Origin: Diphasiastrum complanatum
Lineage: Eukaryota; Streptophyta; Lycopodiopsida; Lycopodiales; Lycopodiaceae
Direction: 5' to 3'
Length of the DNA stretch: 64,000 bases
NCBI GenBank assembly: GCA_029204225.1
Contig: CM055107.1
Span: forward strand, 24,945,391 to 25,009,390
Shown here: positions 11,886-22,131 of the stretch, piece after piece
How the letters are laid out: every line of letters begins with the position of its first letter
How positions within the stretch are numbered: position 1 is the first letter of the stretch
Translations under genes and position numbers: made by a program
The notes under the pieces: generated by a model
Databases searched by the model: none
Seen by the model: the letters and a program-made list of their open reading frames with translations, nothing else
What the model was told of the DNA's origin: nothing

Positions 11886-12192
11886 TTGTGATGACACTTC
11901 ACTCTTGACCCGTACACTCCTGACGATGTGTATAGATTTCGGCAAGAATTGATCAGAACTTATGTACAGAACGGTGTAAGTGTTCTGCTTGAAATCGAGG
12001 GCCCGAAAAATCATGCTGCTCCTGCCTTAACAGCCTTTTAGGTTGCTCAAGATGCAACTATTGTTATATACGATAAAAAAGACATAGAAGTCCTTCCCAA
12101 TACAGAAGGAAGGTGAAATTATAACAGAGGGGACTGTTGTCTTAACTGTTCCTAATACTGATATAGAGAATATAGAAAAACTTACTGAATAG
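11886..12192 (+). pseudogene. Unknown repeat-family protein fragment, copy 2
   Basis: The plus strand reads YTPDDVYRFRQELIRTYVQN, a stop within the AALTAF-like segment, then YDKKDIEVLPNTEG. After a frameshift it reads EIITEGTVVLTVPNTDIENI and EKLTE with a stop at 12190-12192. It matches the segment at 1173-1513 (-) along its length. The surrounding DNA also matches upstream, including a TTCACTCTTGA string. Function unknown. It is followed about 90 bp later by the 232-bp tandem repeat. Confidence 0.55.
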
Positions 12193-12283
12193 GATTTCAT
12201 TTGTAAAGGTGTATATATTTCCATGTTGACTTTTAGACAAACAACACCTTTTTATAACTGCAAGAATATTTTTGTTTGTCAAT

Positions 12284-12979
12284 TTGTGTGTAGTAAAATT
12301 GTGTTCATTTTCTCACATCAAAAATTGGGGATATGTGCATTTCCATAAACAGGTTTGGGACTTCATATCATTTTTTTACTCTTTTTAGCCATAGCCTTCA
12401 ACACATGAATGTGTTGTTTACTTTTGATGAAGTGATGAAAACTCTAGACATTAGTCTATGGAAAATGCTATGATGGCTGATGTGGACATGTTTGATATCA
12501 TACTAAAAAACTTGTTTGTGTGTAGCAAAATTGTGTTCATTTTCCCACTTCAAAAATTGGGGATATGTGCATTTCCATAAACAGGTTTGGGACTTCATAT
12601 CATTTTTTCACTCTTTTTAGCCATAGCCTTCAACACATGAATGTGTTGTTTACTTTTGATGAAGTGATGAAAACTCTATACATTAGTCTATGGAAAATGC
12701 TATGATGGCTGATGTGGACATGTTTGATATCATACTAAAAAACTTGTTTGTGTGTAGTAAAATTGTGTTCATTTTCCCACTTCAAAAATTGGGGATATGT
12801 GCATATTCATAAATAGGTTTGGGACTTCATATCATTTTTTTACTCTTTTTAGCCATAGCCTTCAACACATGAATGTGTTGTTCACTTTTGATGAAGTGAT
12901 GAAAACTCTATACATTAGTCTATGGAAAATGCTATGATGGCAGATGTGGAGATGTTTGATATCATACTAAAAAACTTGT
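12284..12979. repeat. Tandem repeat, 3 copies of 232 bp
   Basis: Copies begin at 12284, 12516 and 12748, each with TTGTGTGTAG(T/C)AAAATTGTG, and run head to tail with an exact 232-bp period and only a few substitutions between units. Each unit contains CAACACATGAATGTGTTG, which is close to palindromic. The array ends about 30 bp before a copia LTR. No ORF spans the units. Confidence 0.95.
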
Positions 12980-13010
12980 TATCTTTGAGCTGACAATATT
13001 ACACAAGGGA

Positions 13011-13246
13011 TATATATCAAATGGCTGCAATCAGATCAGCAATAGAGAGAAGAGAGATAGAGAAAAGTGTAAGTGAGCTGATAGAATACTATTAGCTCCT
13101 TCTAATACAAAAAGAAGATTTCAAATCCATTATTCTTCCAAGGATTGTTCATGTGATGCATGTTTATTTCTGATTGTGATATTGTCTGTGATTTGCATTA
13201 GCATAGATCATGTTGTTTGTAAGCCAATTACGACATTTCCGGTACA
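13011..13246 (+). repeat. 5' LTR of small copia element
   Basis: 236 bp beginning TATATATCAAATGGCTGC and ending GGTACA directly before a copia PBS-like TGGTATCAAAGCC. It aligns with 13871-14553 at both ends (shared GTAAGTGAGCTGA, TAATACAAAAAGAAGAT, TTGTTTGTAAGCCAATTACG). Its first base pair is TA rather than the usual TG. The flanks show no matching target-site duplication. Confidence 0.8.
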
Positions 13247-13870
13247 TGGTATCAAAGCCAATTGACGAGAAAGATGGCTAGTGCAGTTCAAACAATGTTC
13301 ACAATCAGTCTCGATGGCATGAACCATGGCATATGGAAGTTCAAAAGAAAGACACTTTCAAAGGCGAAGGGATCTGGTCAGTTACAGATCTCATAGAGCC
13401 AAAACCTCCAGAGGGAGATCCGAGGATGGCAGAATGGATAATAAAAGATGAGCACATAATGGCAATAATCATGTCCTCTATAAATGAGAACATCCTTATG
13501 CGGATTGAAGACCATCAGAGCAGCCTGCATGAATCATGGGAAAAGCAAAAATAGAAGTACGAAGTAAGGACAACTACGCATGCATTAGTAATGCACCTCC
13601 ATAATTAGTTGCAATACCTATGATTTGATGGAGGTGAATTGGACCAATATGTGGAGAGGATCAAAACAATTTTCACACAACTCTCTATAGTCAAGAACAG
13701 GAACATCAAGTCCCTACAAAGATGTATGTATCATTTGAATGTAAGGAGTCTGTGTGACATGAGCAGAAACAAGTTTGTGAAAGGAATCAAGATTACAAAT
13801 GCCAACTCAGACCTCTGCGAAGCTTGTTCAAAAGGCAAACAACATTGAGATCCATTTGTTCATGAAGGGT
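13247..13870 (+). mobile_element. Internally deleted copia element (gag and pre-integrase)
   Basis: PBS-like TGGTATCAAAGCC lies at 13247. A gag start follows at 13274 (MASAVQTMFTISLDGMNHGI then WKFKRKT), with the copia gag pattern L-x-G-x-N/H-x-x-W-K-x-K. Stops and frameshifts follow. At about 13720-13850 the frame jumps to a GAG-pre-integrase block (MYHLNVRSLCDM and CEACSKGKQH), so the end of gag, the zinc knuckle and the protease are deleted. Integrase core, RT and RNase H are all missing, and the 3' LTR begins straight after. It cannot be autonomous. The gag resembles that of the element at 59168. Confidence 0.8.
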
Positions 13871-13892
13871 TGTATATCAAGTGGCTACAATC

Positions 13893-14000
<108 letters not shown>

Positions 14001-14004
14001 CATT

Positions 14005-14370
14005 AGAGGAAGTTTGAGTAACAAAGGGCCGCATATGAATTCGTGCCAAGATCTCTTTTGCATTTTGTCACTATTTGCAACCAATACCTTTGAATCGCTA
14101 TAACTTTTTCGTAGTAGCTCAAAAGTATGACATGTAATATATCGACAAGCGCTTTCCAACGCATCAATTTTCGTCACATTCTGATATGTCAATCAAAAGT
14201 TATGCCATTTTTAGTGTATACTCAAAATGTGACTCAAAGAAGTAACGTTACGTTAAAGCCACTATGTCAAGAAACTATTGGGCCACATGTACAAAAGAAG
14301 TGAATAAAAGTGAATAAAAAATGAAAAAGGAATCTTGACAAAAGGTTCTTTTTGTGTTTAAACTTCCTCT
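14005..14370. mobile_element. MITE-like insert in the LTR
   Basis: The segment starts AGAGGAAGTTT and ends AAACTTCCTCT, an 11-bp perfect terminal inverted repeat. It is absent from the same place in the 5' LTR. CAT occurs beside both ends (14001-14003 and 14371-14373), a possible 3-bp duplication. It has no coding capacity. The family is not assigned. Confidence 0.55.
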
Positions 14371-14553
14371 CATGTGTAAGTGAGCTGACAAAGTACTGTC
14401 AGCTCCATCTAATACAAAAAGAAGATCTCAGATCCATTGTTCTTCTAAGCATTGTTCGTGTGGTGCATGTTTATTTATGATTGTGATCTTGTCTGTGATT
14501 CGCATTAGTGGAGATCTTGTTGTTTGTAAGCCAATTACGGCATTTCTGCTACA

Positions 14554-15254
14554 CCTGCAACCTGCATACATTTAGTAACTTTAGACAAACAGTGCAATTA
14601 TACTGGGAAATTCTTGTTGTTGGCTTTATCGCATCTTTGCCATCTTGTTACTCTCATCTTTGCCAAGTGACTTCACTAATCCATTTTGATTGACTTTTAT
14701 TTTGGAAGAAGTTAAGTGTACACCATATTCAACATATCATTGGCTCCCAGTAACAAAAGTTGTTTTGGCCTTTAAGGCATTGAATGTTGGTCAGATTGTG
14801 TGGCTGATCACATATGTAGTGTTCAAAAAGGCATTTCTGAACCATGTTTCTGAAATGCAGGAGCATTTCAATACTTCAACACGTATTACAACAAAGGTAT
14901 TCTGCTTTTTAATGTGTTCAAAAAATTGGCATAATAGTCACAAAGTATCCATTATCAAATTTCTTATATGCAAAAAATGGTGATGTGAGATCATTTTCAA
15001 TCCTTAATACAAGTTTCATTTTTTTATGGGCGACTTCGTTTTCTCAAACTTGGGGGCACTTATAATTTTCTTAGTGGGGGAGAAGGCCCCGTCTGAGGGC
15101 CGTCCTTGATGGGAGGGCTTCGGGCCTTCCCCTACGTAATGCCAATGTGCGAAGGTAAGTTTTTTTTTTTTTTTTGGGTCGTACGTTACGGACATATGGC
15201 CGCACGCGTGGACGCTTTTTTTTTTTTGCTTTTATATTGCAAATTTTTTTTACA
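14554..15254. other. No recognised gene
   Basis: A 97-codon frame at 14690-14983 has no family motif, and I do not support it as a gene. 15060-15220 is locally GC-rich with T-homopolymers (15160 and 15220 areas). Confidence 0.35.
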
Positions 15255-15380
15255 GTGGAAGTGCATGTGGATAGCCAATGAGGGGCCACCACGTGTGCAT
15301 GTGAACACCCAATGAGGGGATGCCACATAGCATATGCACATGTGGCGGCCCATCATTGGCTGTCCACATGCACATTCCAC
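15255..15380. repeat. Foldback inverted repeat
   Basis: The left arm 15255-15297 (GTGGAAGTGCATGTGGATAG...) and right arm 15337-15380 are reverse complements over about 43 bp with few mismatches, around a 39-bp loop. The loop repeats CCAATGAGGGG from the left arm. RNA or single-stranded DNA from this locus would fold strongly. It has no coding content. Confidence 0.85.
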
Positions 15381-15950
15381 CAAAATGCTCATGCGCTATG
15401 TGTCAACATTTCATTGGTTAATTATGAAAAAATGATCACCTAAAATTTTGGTTTTAAAATTCACATGAACATATGGAGGTGCATCCAAAATACAAAGTAA
15501 ACTTGAGCACTTGGCATTATGGATCCTCGAAGGTTGTTGAATGGTATTGATAACGTGAAAGAATATTCAGAGGAAATCCTTTATGTCAACCCTGAATCAC
15601 CCCTGGAATGGTCTTCCAGAACGTGAAAGAATATATAGAGCAATACCCAATCCTTTACTTTCATGTCAACACCCAATAAATGTCGATTCTCAAAGCAGAT
15701 TTAGTGCTACATGTCAACCCTTGATTTATGAATCTGATTTTAGATGACATTATGAATATAATCGTGATAGACTGATACTGATAGTGAATATAATCGTAAT
15801 AGTCAATACCTTACCGTGTCACTATGATCCAACAGCTTGGATAACCACTGTTAGATAAATTAAGAAAGGCAGCATACTTCTAGTCCCAAAGTCAATAAAT
15901 TGCCGCGTTGTGGGTGTTCCAGAACTCCGACTGAGCTGCCTTCCATGTTG
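15381..15950. other. Intergenic sequence upstream of germin-like gene
   Basis: No gene. AT-rich, with short direct repeats such as GAATATAATCGT(G/A)ATAG near 15745 and 15785. Confidence 0.4.
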
Positions 15951-15951
15951 C

Positions 15952-15964
15952 CTATATATATATC
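15952..15964 (+). promoter_or_regulatory. TATA box of the germin-like gene
   Basis: CTATATATATATC lies about 115-125 bp upstream of the start codon at 16079, in front of a pyrimidine-rich leader. The distance is normal for a plant promoter plus a short 5' UTR. Confidence 0.6.
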
Positions 15965-16078
15965 ATCCTCTTTTGCTCTACTTACTTACCCATCGACTAC
16001 CTTAGACCGCAAAAGCTAATCTCGTCTGCTCCTTTTTCATATTTGTACATTTCTAGTTTCGTAAAAACTTGTTCTCAA

Positions 16079-16732
16079 ATGGCTGCATTTGTGCATTTTC
16101 TGGGTTTATGCTTTCTCGGTATACTCGTTGTAGTTCCCTGGGGAGCGATTGCTAGCGACGAAGACCCACTTCAAGATGTCTGTGTTGCTGATGTTCATGA
16201 AGTTAATGGGTTTGCATGTAAATCAATAGCTAATGCTTCTGATTTTGTTTCCTCTCTCCTGAGGAACGCCGGGAACACCAACAATAGACTGGGCACCAGT
16301 GTTACCGCTGCAGGAGCTGCCAACTTTCCAGGACTTAACACTCAAGGACTCTCCTTTGCACGCATAGATTATGCACCAGGTGGAGTTGTTCCTCCTCACA
16401 ATCATCCACGGGCATCAGAAGTTTTATTCGTCGTGTCTGGAACTCTCCGTGTTGGCTTTGTCACCAGCGATGGAAAGTCCACCCTCTTCACAAATATTTT
16501 GTACCCGGGAGACCTCACTGTGTTCCCCAGGGCTCTCGTTCACTTCATAATCAACGTTGGAGACAGTCACGCACTCTCCCTGTCAGGTTTGGACAGCCAG
16601 AATCCCGGGGCCAGTCTGCTACCTACCGTTTTGTTTGAGTCCAATCCAACGATTGGCGATGATGTGTTGGAGAAAGCATTCAATCTTCCACAAAATGAAA
16701 TAGACATGATAAAAGCAGCCCTCAAGGCTTAG
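16079..16732 (+). CDS. Germin-like protein (cupin), secreted
   Basis: Intact intronless frame of 217 residues, the usual size for this family. The ATG at 16079 sits in a good plant context (AAATGGCT) and begins a clear signal peptide (residues 1-25, hydrophobic FLGLCFLGILVVV, then GAIAS). The upstream in-frame extension lacks an ATG. Cys35 and Cys47 match the conserved germin disulfide. Germin box 1 is GGVVPPHNHPRASEV with ligands His107, His109 and Glu114; box 2 is YPGDLTVFPRALVHF with His155. Together these are the four manganese ligands of the cupin barrel. An NAS glycosylation site lies at residue 52. Known germins are apoplastic hexamers with oxalate oxidase or superoxide dismutase activity, and which applies here cannot be read from sequence. 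It is flanked by repeats, with no neighbouring host gene. Confidence 0.95.
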   Translation: MAAFVHFLGLCFLGILVVVPWGAIASDEDPLQDVCVADVHEVNGFACKSIANASDFVSSLLRNAGNTNNRLGTSVTAAGAANFPGLNTQGLSFARIDYAPGGVVPPHNHPRASEVLFVVSGTLRVGFVTSDGKSTLFTNILYPGDLTVFPRALVHFIINVGDSHALSLSGLDSQNPGASLLPTVLFESNPTIGDDVLEKAFNLPQNEIDMIKAALKA

Positions 16733-17650
16733 AAGAGTTTCGCAGAGTCTTTATGCTTTTTTTGTGGCTTTCGGTCGATTATGGGTTGTATGTAGAGAAC
16801 TTTTACCAATAACATCAATCAAATAAGAGGCACCTAGAATGAATTTGTCCCAACGTTAGATGTTCAAGTTTTGACGCTATGAAAGATTTTTCAAGAGCTC
16901 ATCTACCATAATGTTCAAGTTCGAGCCTCCCCTTGGAAACCAAGAAGCAAATTATGAAGTCAAATTTATAGCACTCATGATCAATTTCATCTCTTTGATT
17001 CTCTCCGAGATACTTCTTTTACATATTTATACTTATATACTATCTTCTCTGATTGACTAGGAGATTGTATGAGGTGAATTTCTCTTCAGTAGCACAAATC
17101 ATGACATAAACATTGGTAACTTGCAAGTAGATTGTTATCTTCGGAAGTTGCAATAAAACATGAGCTGACTATTGATATTTTCGTCACCGAAACGTTCCTT
17201 TTGGATGAAAATTGCATGCATTGTAAATCATAGTTTCTCTAGCTAGCTTGTCCTTTAAATTTTTCTGCAGCATCAAAACTGCAGCTGCCAATTACTGCTC
17301 AGCATGTATGCTTTTGAATTGTATTTGAGTTGCTCTTACTTAAATTGACTCAAAAAATTGTACTATTTTCATTGCTCAATGATAGCCAAGTAGCAGGACT
17401 TCTTCATTTTGGCGGATGTACCGATTTTCGCCAAAAGACTAACAAGTAACGACATGCAGAGTTCATGTATATCTTGTAGAACACGTAGCCTCATCCTACG
17501 AATAAGCAATTTGATGCTGAACTTTGAACGAGGAATCGCTGGGTCGCGTAGTATATGTCATATGTTTGTGCTACATAGTAATAGAGCTAATCACTAGTAC
17601 TTCAACAGACAGTTGAACCTGTATAAGACTGTCAGACTCAAAGATGAATT
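16733..17650. other. 3' flank of germin-like gene
   Basis: Polyadenylation-like AT-rich motifs (for example AATCAAATAAG near 16815) occur soon after the stop. Nothing else is recognised up to the copia fragment. Confidence 0.4.
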
Positions 17651-17657
17651 TTCATAA

Positions 17658-17935
17658 TGGCATCAAACTTGTTTCAGAAAATCAGCTTGATTTTAAATGG
17701 TACAAACTATCGAGTTTCGAAGCACAAGTTGAATCTGCTATTGAAAGAAGAAGGCCTATGGGGCTAACTGAATTAACTAAGTCTTTTTTTAGCAGACAGA
17801 AATGATAGAGATGTGACTGAATGGGAAAGAAGAGATGATCGAGCTGCCTCCATCATTTATTTTTCTCTCACGGAGGAGAGCTTAATTTCAACAGAGAATT
17901 GCATGAAAGCCAACAAATATGGCTGAGATTGTAGG
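17658..17935 (+). mobile_element. Copia gag fragment
   Basis: Starting at ATG 17658, the frame reads MASNLFQKISLILNGTNYRV then KHKLNLLLKEEGLWG, the copia gag N-terminus, with the usual Trp after N-Y-x replaced by Ser. After stops it reads DRDVTEWERRDDRAASIIYF. Truncated before the zinc knuckle. Confidence 0.7.
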
Positions 17936-18288
17936 ATGAGTATGAGCATAAAATAGGATTTGAAGTTTTGCATCTCAATAACCAACTTTTTTTTAGTATG
18001 AAGTAATGGCAATGAGGTGGGCAGCACATGGGAAAAATAAAAAGCAAATTTTCTCAAGTATATGCAACAAGAGTACAATATTGAGTGCCTGTAGACACCC
18101 AAAGAGCTGCTCCACTTTTGGCGTTCCTTCGAATATTTATGGATTTTGTACCTACACAGGAAATTCCACTCTTCTCTAACTTTCTCCAATGAATTACTTT
18201 TGGAAGCATTCGCTGGCAACTTTTCCTTTCAACTTGATTCACCGCCTACGTGGCCTTTATGCCTAGTCATTCCGAATAACACTCGGCG

Positions 18289-18302
18289 CCCCCCCCCCCC
18301 CC
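18289..18302. repeat. Poly-C run
   Basis: Fourteen consecutive C in an otherwise AT-rich stretch. Confidence 0.9.
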
Positions 18303-18358
18303 AGGTCTTACTACGACTACTGGCACAAAACTAGCTGCGGCTTCCTGTTCGAGTCTTG

Positions 18359-18490
18359 TCACAATCGCACACTCAATGGAAGAGCTTGCATTGCCCTTGT
18401 TCTTCACTCACACAATATTGCTTGTCACAATAGCACACTCAATAAAAGAGCTTGCATTGCCCTTGTTCTTCACTCACACAATATTGCTAT
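18359..18490. repeat. 66-bp tandem duplication
   Basis: TCACAAT(C/A)GCACACTCAAT... is repeated head to tail at 18359 and 18425 with three or so substitutions. Confidence 0.9.
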
Positions 18491-18499
18491 ATCAGTCTT

Positions 18500-18720
18500 T
18501 CGCCCATTGTCCAAGATTCCGTGTCTGCTGCCTCCTCAGAAGTCTGGGCATGTCCTAGTCCCAATGTGGCTGATCATCTAGAAAGACCAGCTAAGCATCA
18601 TTGCCTTGTTCAGTCTTTATCCAACTGCAAATAAAAAGATCATCGACTGCAAATGGATCTTCAAGATCTAATATAAAGCCGATGGCAATATCGACAAAAG
18701 AAAGGCTCAACTGATGAACA
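18500..18720 (+). mobile_element. Copia pol fragment (RT start)
   Basis: The segment IIDCKWIFKI, stop, then YKADGNIDKRKAQL matches the copia RT N-terminus (CKWxFKxKYxxDGxIxxxKARL). It is only about 40 residues. It probably belongs to the same decayed element as the gag fragment at 17658. Confidence 0.65.
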
Positions 18721-19118
18721 AACCTGACATTTTTTGGCAGCATGCCTTCTTGTTTCATTTAGTATGAACAGAGCAAGAGCCTCGGAACATTCAACCCAGT
18801 CTCCTATTCGACTGCTACTATCATATGCTATTGCATCTAACTTTGGGGTACAACAAACAACATTCCTTAACAGAGTTATAAAAAAAGACATCTTATATAA
18901 TCCAGCCAAAAGACTATCATTCGAGGAGTTTTAAACTAGAAAAAGATCCTATAAGAAATGCCACATAGGATGAGAAAAAAAGTTTAGATAAATTAAACAA
19001 TATTGTTTATTTGCTTGCCCACACCACTCCCAAAGCTTACACCACTCGCAATGGCATAACCAGGCTCCAAGCTCATCTACAATTATGGTTAAGAAAACCA
19101 ACTATTGTTATGGTTGCG

Positions 19119-19318
19119 TTTTGTTTAACCACAGTTTAACAAATATGATTTTGAATGTATATTCTCTCTTGACATTTAAATCAAAATATGAACGCCATCT
19201 CCATATTTGAATTGGAGGGGAACACCATTACAGAAGCTTTCATCAGATATTGGTTACCTTTCATTTTGTTTAACCACAATTTAACAAATATGATTTTGAA
19301 TGTATATTCCCTCTTGAC
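19119..19318. repeat. Direct repeat pair, 55 bp
   Basis: TTTTGTTTAACCACA... through CTCTTGAC occurs at 19119-19173 and again at 19264-19318, 145 bp apart, differing at two positions. It lies just upstream of the second transposase-like copy. Confidence 0.85.
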
Positions 19319-19334
19319 CATTCAAGGTCCGAGA

Positions 19335-19860
19335 AGTACTATACTTTAACATGGATGGTTCAAAGCTCAATGTATCTGAAAAAGGAGATTTCAATGTGGA
19401 ATGGCATTTGGCAGGCAATTTGAAGACTTTAAATTGCATGTACAATGTTTCTCATGGAGCTACATATAAGCATCCTTATATGAAAATGGTGAAAGATGTT
19501 ACAAGAAGGACATGTATAACAAGGAAAATTTAGATCCAAACTGGAAATTTGTATTGTCCATTCCTTTAAAGAATGTACATATTTGTACTCTTCATGCAGA
19601 GGTAAGGATAATGGACAAACTTGTTTATCTTCACATATTATTTGCTTGGAATGCCAAGCCAGCATCATCATCAAAACAAACTATCTCTTGATTAGAAGAT
19701 GTTCTATCAAAAGCAGGACACCACAAGGGTCATGTGAAAATACAAAGGGAAGACTCAGCTTTCAAGAAAGATAGGAAATTTACCATGTAAGCCAAGTTCA
19801 TAGGAGCAAAAGCACGAAGATTTTTTCTTTTTCAAATGGAAAACTTTGTCCATGTTCATA
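19335..19860 (+). pseudogene. DDE transposase-like fragment, copy 2
   Basis: The plus strand reads VEWHLAGNLKTLNCMYNVSH then TRRTCITRK. After a frameshift it reads NLDPNWKFVLSIPLKNVHIC and LHAEVRIMDKLVYLHILFAW, with further stops. This matches exon 3 of the minus-strand gene at 3965-6718. The putative catalytic Asp is Asn here (AGNLK against AGDLK), and the C-x2-C segment is deleted. The flanking coiled-coil and GMEKSH exons were not found. It is a dead internal fragment of the same family. Confidence 0.65.
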
Positions 19861-20748
19861 AAAATTTGACAATGCCTACCTCATTATCATAATCAATGCC
19901 TAGCACCAAGCTTCAGTTTCAAAATCTATAATATCAAAGAACTCAGAAATCGCATCGAATAATAGACAAAGAACCTCATCCTCTCGACAGCTAAAAAAAA
20001 CTACATAAATCTGCCATAGCAATATATACATCTTCGTTTATATAATATACTAACAAATTAAAAAACATTTTGATTTTACATTAGATGTTGTCTCCTCAGC
20101 AGTAGAGCTCAAGCCAATGACGACATCTCTGAGCTTCTGTCTATATCCACATTGAGGAAATCACTATCCTTATCCGGAGTGTCAATAAGAAAGTCAATGA
20201 TATCTTTGATGGAATAATAAAGAGTGGAGGATGAGTTGCGACCTTTGCCTCATCTGAGATCTGAACTAACAAAAAAAACACAAATTTAGTTTGGTATTCA
20301 AGAAAACGACATTTTCTTTTGCAAATAATACACATTGGAGAACTTCTAAATTGCTCAAACAATCTAGTGTACATTCTGTCCAATCTCTGCTTAAATTGTG
20401 AAAAGAAATGGACAAGGTCAGTAAAGTGTCTCAAAGACAGAGGACCTGCAAAGATAATAGACATAATGACTATATCTCTAAATCTAATATAGTGATCATA
20501 AAATATCTCAATATTTTTTGTTGTGCTATGCGGAATACATGTAGAAACGGACGGAAGAGGGACTTAAAGTACTCTAAATCTTTGGTTATTCCAAATAATG
20601 TCAAAAATGTGGCATAGTCAGTATGGGATGAAGAGGCCATTTTTGACAAATATCAGTTCTTTGCGTGAGAAAGATGTAGTTCCAGAAAGTTGTTCGCCCA
20701 AATGTGCAAAGAAGTGATACGTATGGATCTAGGTACATCTAATATGGG
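19861..20748. other. No recognised gene
   Basis: A 107-codon minus-strand frame at 20141-20464 contains a C-x2-C pair but no family signature. I do not call it as a gene. The rest is AT-rich. Confidence 0.3.
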
Positions 20749-20753
20749 ACTTG
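20749..20753. repeat. Target-site duplication, left copy (ACTTG)
   Basis: ACTTG directly precedes the TG of the 5' LTR and is found again at 28913-28917 directly after the 3' LTR. Confidence 0.85.
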
Positions 20754-21978
20754 TGTTGGATTTATCTCCTCTACTCTCCTAAATCCTATTTTAATCTGCC
20801 TCCATTCATGCACTTTTTACTCATGTTGTCGCACAGTCTGCATATTTACATGTAAAATAAGACAGGAGAAAAATTCAACTGTCTACATAAATACAAGTAA
20901 ATTTCCACAGGCGAAAAAGGCAAAAAATGCAATTTACACGTGAGTTGTGACAGGCAAAAAAGACGACATTGACTTACAAAATGCCAAAGGTGCCCTAGGA
21001 AAAGCGAAGTCACCTTGTAAATCAAATCCTAACGCATTTGTCAGAGTGTCACATTTTTCGCATATTCACCAACGTTCATTTCAGCAAAGGTTGACGTCGC
21101 GGCCTTCTCACGCTCATCCCATGCAACTGTGCTAACAGATTTGACAACGACAACAACCACCCATGATCTCCTACAGACACCACATCCACTTTGTACTTTC
21201 TTCATCTGCATACCTATAAAATTTTGTATATATATCGAATACCATTTGCGTATTCTGCACATGTGAGATAACAACGTGTGTGAAAACAATAGCATCAGAA
21301 GCTTATTAGATAGACGAAGTAGATGCCCTCGCGCATCGATTCTTTGTATTGTCAGTAATAGGTTCATTCCTTTTACAAATTGGATTAGCTTTGTAGAGCA
21401 CGCGGTTTCATCCGCTATTGTCTTGTGCTCTACAGTGTTATTGACCTGTATATTTTGTTATACTTAAATCTGATAACAACTCTGTTTGTTCTACATTCAG
21501 ATTTGTGTCAACATTGCTATGGTTTCTAAATTTTGTCTGACTCTCTTATTGCTCAATCTGGTAATCTGTTCTTAATGAATTACTATTAGTCTAGTTGTTC
21601 ACGACTAATATTTAGTCTTGTCTTTTGCGACTAATTCGCAACTGATTATCAGTCGAGCTCAGTATAGCTCTTCATGAATCATTCATGACTAATAATTTGT
21701 CTAGCTATTCGTGACAAATTATTCTTCTGATGTTTTGTTGCTTAATGTTTGGCTACATAATCAGATCGACTGTGATTTCTATCACTAACGTTCTGTTCAT
21801 TTTTTTATAAGCGTAGTCATGCTTAGGAAAAGAGTAATATAGCTCATTCCACTGTGCACGAACACTTTCCATTTGAGTTCGTTTCTCGTTCGAGTTTCGA
21901 GTTCGCTTCTTTTCGTGTTCTTTCTTTTCGAGCTATTTTAGTTTCTCACACTCTCACACCCTCTTTCAATTCCCAACA
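20754..21978 (+). repeat. 5' LTR, 1225 bp
   Basis: TG...CA ends. It matches 27715-28912 nearly end to end with scattered substitutions and small indels. It contains a short tandem family (GACTAAT... around 21600-21720). Confidence 0.92.
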
Positions 21979-21990
21979 TGGTATCAGAGC
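21979..21990 (+). promoter_or_regulatory. Primer-binding site, initiator Met tRNA type
   Basis: TGGTATCAGAGC directly follows the LTR. This is the standard copia PBS, complementary to the 3' end of initiator methionine tRNA. Confidence 0.9.
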
Positions 21991-22131
21991 TATTTTCGTA
22001 GCCTGATAAGCTTCCACAAACAAGACTCTACTAGCCGATAGAGTAATTGTCTTCTTGTTCTGTGATTCAGTACTAGATTTTCATACTTAGGTCATTGATA
22101 GTTATTACTATCACCTAGACTAATCTTCCAC

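Noticed and set aside
14690-14983. 97-codon plus-strand frame
   Set aside because: No family motif, no splice or promoter support and no second copy. It may be chance in AT-rich DNA.
16043-16078. Upstream in-frame extension of the germin-like gene
   Set aside because: It would need a TTG start. The ATG at 16079 has a good context and begins a typical signal peptide.
20141-20464. 107-codon minus-strand frame with a C-x2-C pair
   Set aside because: A single Cys pair without other zinc ligands, and no recognisable family.
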